This document shows, piece after piece, positions 36,416 to 45,010 of a stretch of DNA of 64,000 nt. The stretch lies in IMG/VR virus record IMGVR_UViG_3300037069_002364, positions 1-64,000 of that record; one strand, written 5' to 3'. The notes under the pieces are model-generated. The model did no database searches and was not told where the DNA came from. It saw only the letters and a list, made by a program, of their open reading frames with translations. Positions within the stretch are counted from its first letter, which is position 1. Every line of letters begins with the position of its first letter. The DNA is from a virus. The position numbers were made by a program, and so were the translations under genes.

Positions 36416-37231
36416 ATGGACAAACCAACGCATAATTGGGCGGGATACGAGCACGTCGCCAAGGAGAACCCGCGCCCCCTGCCGGAGGGGTATGTCCTCG
36501 ATGGGCTTTCGGCCCTGCCGGGGGAGAGCAAGGAAGCATACGAGGCGTATCGCTTCTACCTCGAACTGGGGCCGGGTCGCACCTTCGCACAGGTCGCGGT
36601 ACATTGCGGCACATCGAACCCCGCCGTCGTTGATCGCGCGTTCCGAGAACGCTGGAAGCAGCGCGCCGCGCTCTTTGACCGCTTCATGGTCGAGGAGGAG
36701 CAGGCGGCGATCCGCGCCCAGATGGAGAAGAAGGCCGCCGTGATGGTTGAGCGGCGCATGAAACTCCAGGACGAGGAGTGGGAAGACCACCTCAAAATCC
36801 AGAAGAAGACTGACCTGATGCTGACGTGGCCGACCTTCATTCAGGAAGTGCAGCGCGACGGCAAGACGATCAAGTACATCCCCTACAAATGGTCGGCGAC
36901 CTCCCTCGCCCAACTGCTTGAACAGAAGTCGATTCTCGCGCGCCGGAGTGCCGAACTGCCGACGACCTACACGCAGATGGACATCAACGCGGGCACCTCG
37001 CAGGAAATCTCCACGGCGCACATGACACCCGAGGAGAAGGCACGGCACGAGAACGCGCAGCGGATCGCCGCCGAAGCCTATCTCGCCGCGATGCAGGCCG
37101 AGGAAATCCCCGCCCTGACGGCGCGTGTCACCCCCATGCCGGAGCCACCTGCCTGGTACGCGGCCACGGGCGAGACGAAGGAAGCCGCCGATGTCCCTGA
37201 CGCCGAACACAGCGAACCCAATCGCGAGTAA
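36416..37231 (+). CDS. Terminase small subunit (putative)
   Basis: 271 residues. Identified by position directly before the large subunit and by its layout: an N-terminal HTH-like region (R-T-F-A-Q-V-A-V-H-C-G-T-S-N-P-A-V-V-D-R-A-F) and a long charged coiled coil (E-K-K-A-A-V-M-V-E-R-R-M-K-L) that would oligomerise. It would bind pac/cos DNA and recruit the large subunit. ATG 36416; a GTG at 36413 is adjacent. It overlaps the large-subunit start by 41 bases. Confidence 0.65.
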   Translation: MDKPTHNWAGYEHVAKENPRPLPEGYVLDGLSALPGESKEAYEAYRFYLELGPGRTFAQVAVHCGTSNPAVVDRAFRERWKQRAALFDRFMVEEEQAAIRAQMEKKAAVMVERRMKLQDEEWEDHLKIQKKTDLMLTWPTFIQEVQRDGKTIKYIPYKWSATSLAQLLEQKSILARRSAELPTTYTQMDINAGTSQEISTAHMTPEEKARHENAQRIAAEAYLAAMQAEEIPALTARVTPMPEPPAWYAATGETKEAADVPDAEHSEPNRE

Positions 37232-38570
37232 CATCGCCGTCCGCATCGCGGCGGAAGCCTCGATCATTCACCCGACACGCGGGCGCATCAAGTTCATCCC
37301 CTACCCCTATCAACTGGCGTTCTGGATGGACACCTCCCGCTTCCGCCTGATCCTCAAGGCGCGGCAGATCGGGTTCTCGCAGGCGGTCGCGGCGGAAGCC
37401 CTCTACAAGGCGATGCTCACGCCGCACCGCACGATCCTCTTCATCTCGAAGAACGGCCCGGACGCGATCCGCCTGCTCAAGCAGGCGCGGGACATCTACA
37501 GCGCGCTGGAGACGCCGCCCTGCAAGGCGACGAAAGACATCCAGCAGGAGATGCAGTTCGCCAACGGCTCCTCGATCACCTCGATTCCGTCGCAGCGGCA
37601 CGCGGGCCGTGGCTATCCGGCCTCGGACATCTACCTCGATGAAGCGGCCTACCTGCAATACGCCGAGGATATTTACGTCTCGGTGATGCCCGCGATTGCC
37701 AATGGCGGCACGATCACCATTCTCTCGACACCGAACGGCCAGCAAGGACTCTTCTACGATCTCTGGCGCGGCATCATGGGCAATGAGTGGTCGAAGCACG
37801 AAATCCCCTTCTGGATGTGCCCGGAGCGCGACCAGAAGTGGTATGAGGAGAACCGCCCACCCAAGATGGCGATCTCCAAGTTCGCGGCGGAACATGAGTG
37901 CTCCTTTCAGGGATCGGGCGATCCGGTCTTCCGCGAGGACGGCATTCTCGCCTGCGCCGAGGGGTGGAACGGCCCGACCTTCGCGATGGCGGGGCGCTTC
38001 TATGTCACCAGTTGGGACATCGCCCGCAAGCGCGACTGGACGGTGGGCACGACGATTGATGCCACGGAGCGTGTCCATCAGGTCGTCGCGTGGCAGCGCG
38101 AGCAGGGGATGAAGATTCCCGTGCAGCAGCAGTTGATCGCCGAGCGATGGGCGATGTACCCGGGGCTGCATATCATCGAAGGTAACAACATGGGCGATAG
38201 CGTCCTTGACGCGATCCCCGGGCCTGCGGGCGCGCACGTCATTCAGGAGATGCACCTGACGCAGATGATCAACGCGGGCATCCCCCTGCCGATGGGCGCG
38301 ATCATCGCCTTCCAGACACAGACGCGCAGTAAAGAGAACATCATCACGGCGCTGCAACTCGCCGTCGAGTCCCAGACCTACAAGGTCGGCATCCCCGATG
38401 TCCTGAGCGAGATGCGCGCCTACACCCGCAACGACAAAAAACTCGTGCAGGACACGATCATGTCCGCCGCGATTGGCGAGTGGGCGGCAACGCACGTCCC
38501 GGTGATCGAGAAGATGGACTTCGAGGAACGCGCCGATGTCTCCCAATGGGAGCGGGACTACCTGGGTTAG
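37191..38570 (+). CDS. Terminase large subunit
   Basis: 459 residues. The ATPase has a deviant Walker A, L-I-L-K-A-R-Q-I-G-F-S-Q, and a Walker B-type I-Y-L-D-E-A-A-Y-L near residue 155. The nuclease half has V-T-S-W-D-I-A-R-K-R-D-W (first catalytic Asp) and later D-S-V-L-D-A-I. It cuts and packages DNA through the portal. GAAGGAAG sits before ATG 37191. A longer open frame from 37125 runs inside the small-subunit gene and has no ribosome site. Confidence 0.9.
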   Translation: MSLTPNTANPIASNIAVRIAAEASIIHPTRGRIKFIPYPYQLAFWMDTSRFRLILKARQIGFSQAVAAEALYKAMLTPHRTILFISKNGPDAIRLLKQARDIYSALETPPCKATKDIQQEMQFANGSSITSIPSQRHAGRGYPASDIYLDEAAYLQYAEDIYVSVMPAIANGGTITILSTPNGQQGLFYDLWRGIMGNEWSKHEIPFWMCPERDQKWYEENRPPKMAISKFAAEHECSFQGSGDPVFREDGILACAEGWNGPTFAMAGRFYVTSWDIARKRDWTVGTTIDATERVHQVVAWQREQGMKIPVQQQLIAERWAMYPGLHIIEGNNMGDSVLDAIPGPAGAHVIQEMHLTQMINAGIPLPMGAIIAFQTQTRSKENIITALQLAVESQTYKVGIPDVLSEMRAYTRNDKKLVQDTIMSAAIGEWAATHVPVIEKMDFEERADVSQWERDYLG

Positions 38571-38605
38571 GTTCGGACACTCGCCACATACGACGGAGGA
38601 CACTA

Positions 38606-38926
38606 ATGACCCGTTACAAGCGACGTGCGACACGCAACGAAACGATGCAGGAATTGATCGCGGAAGTGCGGGCCTTGCGCGCGGACGTGGCGATGCTGCG
38701 TGCTGAGCGCGTGCAGGTTGTGCCGATGCCCTATCCGCAGCCGTACCCCGTCTATCCACACCCCGTGCAGCCGTATCGTCCGTGGAATCCATCCCTTTGG
38801 ACGTCCACGATCATCGGCAGCGCGCAAGGCTTGACAAATGTCCTCAGCAGCACGAGCACCGACCTGACCTTCGGAAGCGGCGCGAGCGATGCGACAACCG
38901 TGATCGCCTACAACGCAGGCGACTGA
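38606..38926 (+). CDS. Pro/Tyr-rich hypothetical protein (106 aa)
   Basis: N-terminal coiled coil (M-Q-E-L-I-A-E-V-R-A-L-R-A-D-V-A-M-L-R-A-E), a Pro/Tyr run (P-Y-P-Q-P-Y-P-V-Y-P), then a beta-like end. GGAGGACACTA precedes ATG. Possibly a small virion or fibre component; the late-operon position supports a structural role only weakly. Confidence 0.5.
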   Translation: MTRYKRRATRNETMQELIAEVRALRADVAMLRAERVQVVPMPYPQPYPVYPHPVQPYRPWNPSLWTSTIIGSAQGLTNVLSSTSTDLTFGSGASDATTVIAYNAGD

Positions 38927-38942
38927 CGATGAGGAGCGACGC

Positions 38943-39131
38943 ATGAGCGAACTCGACCATCCACGTTACACCCCCGTCAATCCCTCCGACGAGATTCAGG
39001 TCGGCATTCTCCGCGAGATGCAGGCGATCCATGCCGACATCGAGGCAATCAAGGCGGCCTTCGATACGGCGGTCAAGCAGTTCCGCGCCACCGAGCCGGA
39101 AGCGAAGAAGACCACCGCCACCAAGAAATAG
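38943..39131 (+). CDS. Small helical protein (62 aa)
   Basis: M-S-E-L-D-H-P-R-Y-T-P-V-N-P-S-D-E-I-Q; then Q-A-I-H-A-D-I-E-A-I-K-A-A-F-D-T-A-V-K and a Lys/Thr tail. Its stop lies 1-5 bases before the structured RNA region, so the element was inserted right behind it. Confidence 0.55.
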   Translation: MSELDHPRYTPVNPSDEIQVGILREMQAIHADIEAIKAAFDTAVKQFRATEPEAKKTTATKK

Positions 39132-39316
39132 CCCACCATCCGCAGACAGAGGCGAAAGCATCGACGCGACCCGACAAGGGACAGTTAGCGGGTGTGAGTC
39201 CCGCCTGCCTGCACTCTCCCTCGACTCCCCGCGCTGGACTCGTCCCAGGCAATACCGCGCCCCAATAGCAGCCGTAAGGCGAACGCGGGGGGCCGACTTC
39301 ACACAAAGGACATGCG
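39132..39316 (+). ncRNA. ORF-less HEARO/omega-RNA-like structured RNA element
   Basis: The only long gap in the late operon, and rich in RNA-type hairpins: G-A-x-GC-GAAA-GC-x-TC (39149-39162, GNRA loop); GCGGG-TGTGAGT-CCCGC (39188-39204); GCC-GTAA-GGC (39271-39280, GNRA-like loop) nested in CCGCG/CGCGG (39255-39259 and 39284-39288); GCCTG/CAGGC (39203-39207 and 39246-39250); and a possible GGGAC/GTCCC pairing (39178-39182 and 39242-39246). Sequences AGGCGAAAGC, GGGTGTGAGTCCCG and GTAAGGCGAACGCGGGG match my memory of the HEARO/IscB omega-RNA consensus. It ends before the ATGA of the portal start (39317), the reported HEARO insertion context. No iscB gene is in the window. Confidence 0.7.
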
Positions 39317-41074
39317 ATGACGACACTGCTCGACAACATCGTGGATCGGGCGGCGAACTTCGTCACGCGCGGCGAATATCAACGCTTTCGGGAAGCCCTG
39401 CCCGGGGTGGAAGCGCAACTCGCCATTGAGGATGCGGGGTGGGCGCGCTGGAACTCCCCCACGGGACGTGACGCGAACGATCTCCCCGATCAGGCGCGCG
39501 GTGAACTTGTCCGCCGCTCACGCAAATACTTCATCTATGATCCCTTGTGCCGTCAGGCGATCCGCCTCTTCGTCGGCTATTGCATCGGGCGTGGCCTCTC
39601 CATTCAGGCGAGCGACGCGACGGTGCCGAACCCGCCCGCCGAGGCACTTGACCCCCATGCGAACCCGAACCCCGTCACGCCGAGCGCCCACACCTTGCAG
39701 CAGGACGCCGATGAGTTCTGGGAGCACCCGGATAACGCCGTCGTCTTCTCCGTCCTCGGCCAGCACAAGAGCGCCGAGAAACTGAACATCGACGGCGAAC
39801 TCTTCTTCGTCGCCTTCCCGGGCGCGAGTCCGAGCGACGTGACGCGCGTGCGCACGCTGATGGACTGCCTCGAAGTGACGAAGATCATCACCAACCCCGA
39901 CGACTATTCGGAGGTCTGGTATTACCTGCGTCAGTGGAACGACATCGCGGGCGGGCGGCAATCGCTCCTCTACCCCGATATTGCCCTCCACGACCGCGAG
40001 GGTGGTCTGCCGCCGATCACCGACGCGATGTTCCGCGCCTACCAGTTGCCGGAAAGTGTCAAGATTGCCTCCTGCAACGACGACATGGACACGCCCTACA
40101 TCCTGCACATCCCGCTCAATACGGTCGGCTTGCGCGGCTATCCGACGCTCACCCCGGCGATGGACTGGGCGAAGATGCAGCGGAAGTTCCTTGAGGACCG
40201 CGCGACGATCAGCGCCGCACATGCCCGCTTCGCGTGGGAGCGGAAGATCAGCGGGCCGCAGAGCGCCCTCGCGAATCTGCCGCAGGGAGCCAACGCGGGC
40301 AGTCCGACCGGCCCCTTCATGCCGGGGACGACCTACCCGGGGATGGCCTACCCCGCAGCGGCGACCCTCAGTACGAACGGCGGCGCGTCGTGGACACCCG
40401 TCAACGCGCAGGCGGGCGGTCAGAACGCCTACATCGAGAGCCGCAACTTCACCTTGCAGTTCTGCCGCGCGGTCGGCCTGCCCGAGCACTATTTCGCCGA
40501 TGGCAGTATGGGGACGCGGGCGACCTCGAAGACGATGGAGCGCCCGGTCGAACTGCTCTTCACCGACTTCCAGACCGTTTTCAAGAGCATCTACGGTCGC
40601 CTCTTTGCCTTCGCGATGGCGGTCAAGGGACGCACCTACGACGCGCACGCCGTCCGGGTGGATGCGCCGAAGATTCTCGAAGCGGACACCGAGACGATCA
40701 TCGCCTCGCTCGTGGAACTGATCGGTGTCTTGCCGGAGTTCGACATCGAGGAGATGCGCCTGATGGTGCTCAACGTCCTGATGCTCGACAACCCGCAAGA
40801 CCTCCTGCCGAAGATCGCCACGAAGCGCAAGGAACTGGACGACTACCAAATGCAACTGGCCGAACTGATGTCCGGCTCACCCGACCTGATGGAACCCCCG
40901 GACACGAACGATCCCGAGGGGAACGCGCGCAAACTGGCGGCGACACAGCAGTTGATCAAGAACACCTCCCGCGCGGGCCAGTTTGCCCCGGGCGAGGCAG
41001 GCTCCCCATTGACCGCCCGCAAACTCGCTCCGGCGAAAACGAAGATCGCCGACGATCCCACACGCCTCAAATAA
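39317..41074 (+). CDS. Portal protein
   Basis: 585 residues. Motifs of the portal family: R-K-Y-F-I-Y-D-P-L-C-R-Q-A-I-R-L-F-V-G-Y near residue 80, V-W-Y-Y-L-R-Q-W-N-D and Q-F-C-R-A-V-G-L-P-E-H-Y-F-A-D near 395. Forms the dodecameric ring at the head vertex and the docking site for the terminase. RBS is AAAGGAC, part of the end of the inserted RNA element. Confidence 0.85.
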   Translation: MTTLLDNIVDRAANFVTRGEYQRFREALPGVEAQLAIEDAGWARWNSPTGRDANDLPDQARGELVRRSRKYFIYDPLCRQAIRLFVGYCIGRGLSIQASDATVPNPPAEALDPHANPNPVTPSAHTLQQDADEFWEHPDNAVVFSVLGQHKSAEKLNIDGELFFVAFPGASPSDVTRVRTLMDCLEVTKIITNPDDYSEVWYYLRQWNDIAGGRQSLLYPDIALHDREGGLPPITDAMFRAYQLPESVKIASCNDDMDTPYILHIPLNTVGLRGYPTLTPAMDWAKMQRKFLEDRATISAAHARFAWERKISGPQSALANLPQGANAGSPTGPFMPGTTYPGMAYPAAATLSTNGGASWTPVNAQAGGQNAYIESRNFTLQFCRAVGLPEHYFADGSMGTRATSKTMERPVELLFTDFQTVFKSIYGRLFAFAMAVKGRTYDAHAVRVDAPKILEADTETIIASLVELIGVLPEFDIEEMRLMVLNVLMLDNPQDLLPKIATKRKELDDYQMQLAELMSGSPDLMEPPDTNDPEGNARKLAATQQLIKNTSRAGQFAPGEAGSPLTARKLAPAKTKIADDPTRLK

Positions 41075-41086
41075 GGAGCCAGCAGT

Positions 41087-41455
41087 ATGGCAGAACTGAT
41101 TGCCGGTCCCGGGGGTATCCCCGAGGACCAGAAGGGCGATGCCTCGGGCGAGGCGTACGTGAATGCGGGGGCGGGGGCGGCGGTCGCCGTCGCCGGGGTC
41201 TCGAACACGAATGTCGGCACCGACACGCCCTACACCTTCGCCTCGACCGTCCACCACATCGCGCTCCAAAACAACACCGCCGCCGCCCTCAACTACAACT
41301 TCGATGCGACGGCGACGGCGGGCAGTTTCGCACTCGCCGCAGGTGCGCTCGTCCTCTTTGATGTTCCCTGCACCGTCCTCCATCTCCTGACCGCCGCCGC
41401 GCAGAGCGTCAACGGCGCGACGGCAGCGGGCATCGTCCTCAAAGGGTGGGCCTAA
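41087..41455 (+). CDS. Structural/decoration-type protein (122 aa)
   Basis: Ala/Gly/Thr-rich, all-beta look (V-H-H-I-A-L-Q-N-N-T-A-A-A-L-N-Y-N-F-D-A-T). RBS AAGGAGCCAGCAGT. Between the portal and protease; probably a minor head or decoration protein. Confidence 0.55.
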   Translation: MAELIAGPGGIPEDQKGDASGEAYVNAGAGAAVAVAGVSNTNVGTDTPYTFASTVHHIALQNNTAAALNYNFDATATAGSFALAAGALVLFDVPCTVLHLLTAAAQSVNGATAAGIVLKGWA

Positions 41456-43294
41456 ATGCCAACGAAAGCCAAGGGCAAATATGCCGATGTGCCAGCGGAG
41501 GACTTCGCCGGTCCCCATCGGTCGTTTCCCATTGATTCGCCCGAGCACTTCAAGAGCGCCCTCCATCTCGTCGGCCACGCGGATGACCCGGCAGCGGTGC
41601 GTGCCCGGGCGATTGCCATTGCCAAGCGCAAGGGCTACCCGATGCCTGCGGGGGTCAAGGAATCCGACGCGCCCGCGACCGCCATGCGGGAGTCGGTCAG
41701 TCCGACGATGAACGACGGCGACGTGAAGAGCGCCATCCAGCGGGAGATGGACGCCGAGCACGAAGCGACGAAGCCGCGTAACGACTACAGCGGCCCGGGT
41801 CAGGTCGGGGACGTATACGATACGTTCTTCACCTTCACGAAGGGGTACGACAGCGGCTACGGTACGCCGAAGCACTTCGCACGCGGCTACAAGGTGGACG
41901 GCACGCACAAGGCGACACTCGGCCCGCACTCGCGCCCCGTCGTCAAGAAGGCCGTCTACATGGATGTCGATCCCGACCATGACGGCGACAACGACCTGAC
42001 GAACCCGGATGAGAGTAAGGAGAGCGCCGCCTTCGATGGCGAGACGCCCCACACGCTCGTCTATCTCGCGGAAGCGGGCAGCCGCCACTCGCAAGACGAT
42101 AAGGCGCGTATCCAGTCGATCCACGACTCGGCGCACTCCATCGTCCATCACGCGGTCGAGATGCTTGGCCCCTCGACGCCGCCCGCCGATGCCTACGGGA
42201 GCGGCTTCCTGCCGATGATGCAGTCCACACGCGAGAGCGACTTGCCCCTCCTGGAGAGCGGCGAGGACGTAGCGATCACCGACATCGGGGTGATCACCTC
42301 CTTCACGGAATCGACGGGTGGCACCAATAAGGGCACCTTCGATATGACGATTATTCGTCCCGGCTTCAACACGAGCGGGAAACGGTACTACACGAAGGGA
42401 GCGATTACCGAAGCAGCCACAAAGAACCTCTTCACGGATCGGAAGATGTACATCGACCATCCGACCGTACGCGAGGAAAAGGAACTCCCCGAACGGAGTT
42501 TTTCCCGCATCGGGGCAGTGATCAAGGAGACGTATCTCGGTACGGAGGGGGAACTGCGGGGTCGGGCGGCAATCGTCAACCCGCAACTCAAAGAGACGCT
42601 GGCGCTCTACAAGGAACAGGGCGTGCTGCATCATGTCGGCGTCTCCATCAACGCCACCGGCACCGTGCGTGAGGGCGAAGTCGAAGGTCGCCAGACGCAC
42701 ATTGTCGAGGGCTTTACCTCGGGAAAGAGCGTCGATTTCGTCACCGAGCCAGGTGCCGGTGGGCGAATCGGCCTCTACGAAAGTGATCGCGGGGACGCAC
42801 CCGTGATGGAAACCCATAAGGAGCCACCAGTGAACGAAGAGCAGGCCAAGCAGATTCTCGCGGAACTGGCAGAAGTCAAGGAGTCCAACGCGAAGTTGAG
42901 CGCCCAACTGACCGAGAGCGATAAGCGCGCCACGGACGCGGAAGCCCGCGCCGCAGTACAGGCGAAGGTCGCCACCCGCCTCGCAGCGGTCAGCGAGACC
43001 GAACTGCCCGCGATTGCCAAGGAGCGGATTGCCCGCATGTTTGAGAGCGCGACGAACGCCGACCGCCTCGAAGAGGCCGTGACGAGCGAGATCGCCTACA
43101 TCAAGAGTGCCGCCGAAGCGATTGCCCCGAAAGCGGCGGCGCGCGGTGGTGTGACGGGCCTCGGCTCGCGCGTCACGGAGGGCGCGCAGGACGTGATCGC
43201 CCCCTCGGAGAACAAGGAACTCGTGGAAGCGATGTCCTCGATGTTCGGTGGTGCGGAGAGCGCACGCGACCTGATCAAGCAGATGGTCGGCTAA
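41456..43294 (+). CDS. Head maturation protease with scaffold-like tail
   Basis: 612 residues. The N-terminal ~60 residues (K-Y-A-D-V-P-A-E-D-F-A-G-P-H-R-S-F-P-I-D-S-P-E-H) match the DUF6582-type domain. The middle (about 280-450: I-R-P-G-F-N-T-S-G-K-R-Y-Y, I-D-H-P-T-V, I-G-A-V-I-K-E-T and H-V-G-V-S-I-N-A-T-G) resembles phage prohead protease/scaffold regions; a Ser of G-V-S-I could be catalytic. The last ~150 residues are a charged helical scaffold (Q-A-K-Q-I-L-A-E-L-A-E-V-K). Protease plus scaffold fusions are usual before the capsid gene. Confidence 0.7.
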   Translation: MPTKAKGKYADVPAEDFAGPHRSFPIDSPEHFKSALHLVGHADDPAAVRARAIAIAKRKGYPMPAGVKESDAPATAMRESVSPTMNDGDVKSAIQREMDAEHEATKPRNDYSGPGQVGDVYDTFFTFTKGYDSGYGTPKHFARGYKVDGTHKATLGPHSRPVVKKAVYMDVDPDHDGDNDLTNPDESKESAAFDGETPHTLVYLAEAGSRHSQDDKARIQSIHDSAHSIVHHAVEMLGPSTPPADAYGSGFLPMMQSTRESDLPLLESGEDVAITDIGVITSFTESTGGTNKGTFDMTIIRPGFNTSGKRYYTKGAITEAATKNLFTDRKMYIDHPTVREEKELPERSFSRIGAVIKETYLGTEGELRGRAAIVNPQLKETLALYKEQGVLHHVGVSINATGTVREGEVEGRQTHIVEGFTSGKSVDFVTEPGAGGRIGLYESDRGDAPVMETHKEPPVNEEQAKQILAELAEVKESNAKLSAQLTESDKRATDAEARAAVQAKVATRLAAVSETELPAIAKERIARMFESATNADRLEEAVTSEIAYIKSAAEAIAPKAAARGGVTGLGSRVTEGAQDVIAPSENKELVEAMSSMFGGAESARDLIKQMVG

Positions 43295-43308
43295 CCACGA
43301 CCCGAACT

Positions 43309-43324
43309 GTACTTATATAAGTAC
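43309..43324. promoter_or_regulatory. Dyad operator site 14 (GTACTT-ATAT-AAGTAC) in the late operon
   Basis: Perfect copy in both arms, between the protease gene and the decoration gene. Contains TATAAG, a possible -10; no good -35 was found. It suggests direct repression or an internal start just before the most abundant virion genes. Confidence 0.65.
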
Positions 43325-43344
43325 GCAGTTGAAAGGAACCTCTA

Positions 43345-43710
43345 GTGGCCCTCAACGAGCAGCAACAGCCCGGTAATGTCTTTGTGGCGACGCTGGCGGG
43401 TATTGCCAGTGGCGCACCGGCGAACGTCGGCCAGTTCACGGGCGTTGCCCCGGTGGGCAGCGTGACGATTGACGGCGTGGCGAACCAGTGCGTGATCGAC
43501 ATGTCGCACAAATATTGGAATCTCTCGGTCAAGGGCGTCACGAACGGCGCGGTCAGTGCCGCCGTTGCGGTGGGCGACCAACTCTACATCAATCTCGCGC
43601 ACACTCCGGCGATTGACAAGGACACGACGGGCGTCCCCTTCGGCATCGCCGCAGGCGCGGTTGCCTCCGGTGCGACGACGACGATCTCCGTCCGCCACGG
43701 CGCGATTTAG
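43345..43710 (+). CDS. DUF2190-like capsid decoration/fibre protein (121 aa)
   Basis: GTG start with AAAGGAACC upstream. A-L-N-E-Q-Q-Q-P-G-N-V-F-V-A-T-L-A-G-I-A; S-V-T-I-D-G-V-A-N; A-V-S-A-A-V-A-V-G-D-Q-L-Y-I, and a Thr/Val-rich end. Typical of DUF2190 decoration proteins. Confidence 0.75.
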   Translation: MALNEQQQPGNVFVATLAGIASGAPANVGQFTGVAPVGSVTIDGVANQCVIDMSHKYWNLSVKGVTNGAVSAAVAVGDQLYINLAHTPAIDKDTTGVPFGIAAGAVASGATTTISVRHGAI

Positions 43711-43734
43711 TCCCTTCCCCGCTGTCGCTTTTGT

Positions 43735-43755
43735 GCCCCCGCGTGGGGGCTTTTT
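43735..43755 (+). terminator. Rho-independent terminator after the decoration gene
   Basis: GCCCCC-GCGT-GGGGGC (43735-43750) followed by TTTTT. It lies 25 bases after the stop codon. It would attenuate readthrough into the capsid gene. Confidence 0.85.
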
Positions 43756-43773
43756 CGTGTGCAGGAGCAACCA

Positions 43774-44985
43774 ATGGACGAGTTTGACCAGAAGCGCGAT
43801 TTCCTCTCGCTCTACGAGTCGGTCGAGAACGAGGAAGACCTTTCCGCGTGGCACCGCACGACCAAAGAGAACATGCGCCGCCGCGTGAAGAACCCCCTCT
43901 ACCAGAAGAAACTGGCCGCTGTCGTCCGCTTTGTCGAGGCGGTACGTGATGACCGCCTCAGTGACAACGCGATCCGTGAAGCGATGTCCACGGCGGACTT
44001 CACGACCCTGACGACCAACATCCTCTCCTGGAAACTGGCGCAGGCGTACCAGTCCTACCCGCTCATTCAGGGGCCGTATGTCCGCAAGGGCAAGGTGCAG
44101 GACTTCCGCGTGGCGCGGACGACCCGCCTCGACGGGCTGGATCAGCCCTTCACCGTCGTTCCCGAGTTCGGCGAATACCCCGAGGGGACGCAGAGCGAAC
44201 GCGGCTACGGCTACAAGGTGCAGAAACTCGGCAAGGGCTTCGGCCTCTCGTTCGAGGCGAAGGTCAACGACTTCCTCGGCATCTTCGATGACACCCCGAC
44301 CGATTTGGCCCGGGGCGCGCGGAACACCGAGACCTACCGCACGACGCAGTTGTACATGGGCGCATCCGGCCCGATCAACTCCTACGTCGATTACGCGGGC
44401 GTCACCCGCAAGGTCTTCGATGCCTCGAACAACAACTTCGGCCACGGCGTCCTCAACTTCGCCAACCTCTCTGCCGCGATCACCGCGATGATGAGCCAAT
44501 TGAGCGAGAGCGGCCAGCCGATTGTCAACGTGCCGAAGTTCCTCGAAGTGCCGCCGAACCTCTACCTGCTCGCCAAGCAGTTGATTTCCCCGGGCAACCT
44601 CTTCGCCGCGACGGTTGGGCGCACCGATGCCGCCGCAGCGGGGCCGACCGTGGGTGTGAGCACGAACTACCTCGCCGAGCAGGGCATCCAAGTCGTGATG
44701 AACCCCTTCCTCCCCGTGGTCGGCTCGACCGCGAACGGGCAGACGAGTTGGTTCCTCTGGGGCGATCCGCAGTTCGGCAGCGCCATCGAGGTCGGCTATC
44801 TCGCCGGTCACGAGTCGCCGGAACTCTGGATGCGCAAGCCGAACGCGATCATCGTCGCCGGGGGCGAAGTGCCGATGGACGAAGGCTCCTTCGAGAACGA
44901 CACCCTCCAGTGGCGGGCGCGCATGTTCTTCGGCGGGACGATGCTCAATCCCAAATTTGCGTACGCCAGCGATGGCACGGTCTAG
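43774..44985 (+). CDS. Major capsid protein (HK97-like, putative)
   Basis: 403 residues, ATG 43774 with GCAGGAGC upstream. Located after protease/scaffold and decoration. Mixed alpha/beta with T-L-T-T-N-I-L-S-W-K-L-A-Q-A-Y near 70-85 and G-D-P-Q-F-G-S-A-I-E-V-G-Y-L and S-P-E-L-W-M-R-K-P near the end, as in phage major capsid proteins. Size and position fit the HK97 fold. The first ~40 residues may be removed on maturation, but no cleavage site is visible. Confidence 0.75.
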   Translation: MDEFDQKRDFLSLYESVENEEDLSAWHRTTKENMRRRVKNPLYQKKLAAVVRFVEAVRDDRLSDNAIREAMSTADFTTLTTNILSWKLAQAYQSYPLIQGPYVRKGKVQDFRVARTTRLDGLDQPFTVVPEFGEYPEGTQSERGYGYKVQKLGKGFGLSFEAKVNDFLGIFDDTPTDLARGARNTETYRTTQLYMGASGPINSYVDYAGVTRKVFDASNNNFGHGVLNFANLSAAITAMMSQLSESGQPIVNVPKFLEVPPNLYLLAKQLISPGNLFAATVGRTDAAAAGPTVGVSTNYLAEQGIQVVMNPFLPVVGSTANGQTSWFLWGDPQFGSAIEVGYLAGHESPELWMRKPNAIIVAGGEVPMDEGSFENDTLQWRARMFFGGTMLNPKFAYASDGTV

Positions 44986-45010
44986 GATCACTAATTAGGG
45001 GAGTCGCCTG

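Noticed and set aside
37128-38792. 554-codon minus-strand frame opposite terminase
   Set aside because: Antisense to the large terminase; no family pattern.
40877-42907. 676-codon minus-strand frame opposite portal/protease
   Set aside because: Antisense composition; overlaps three supported structural genes.
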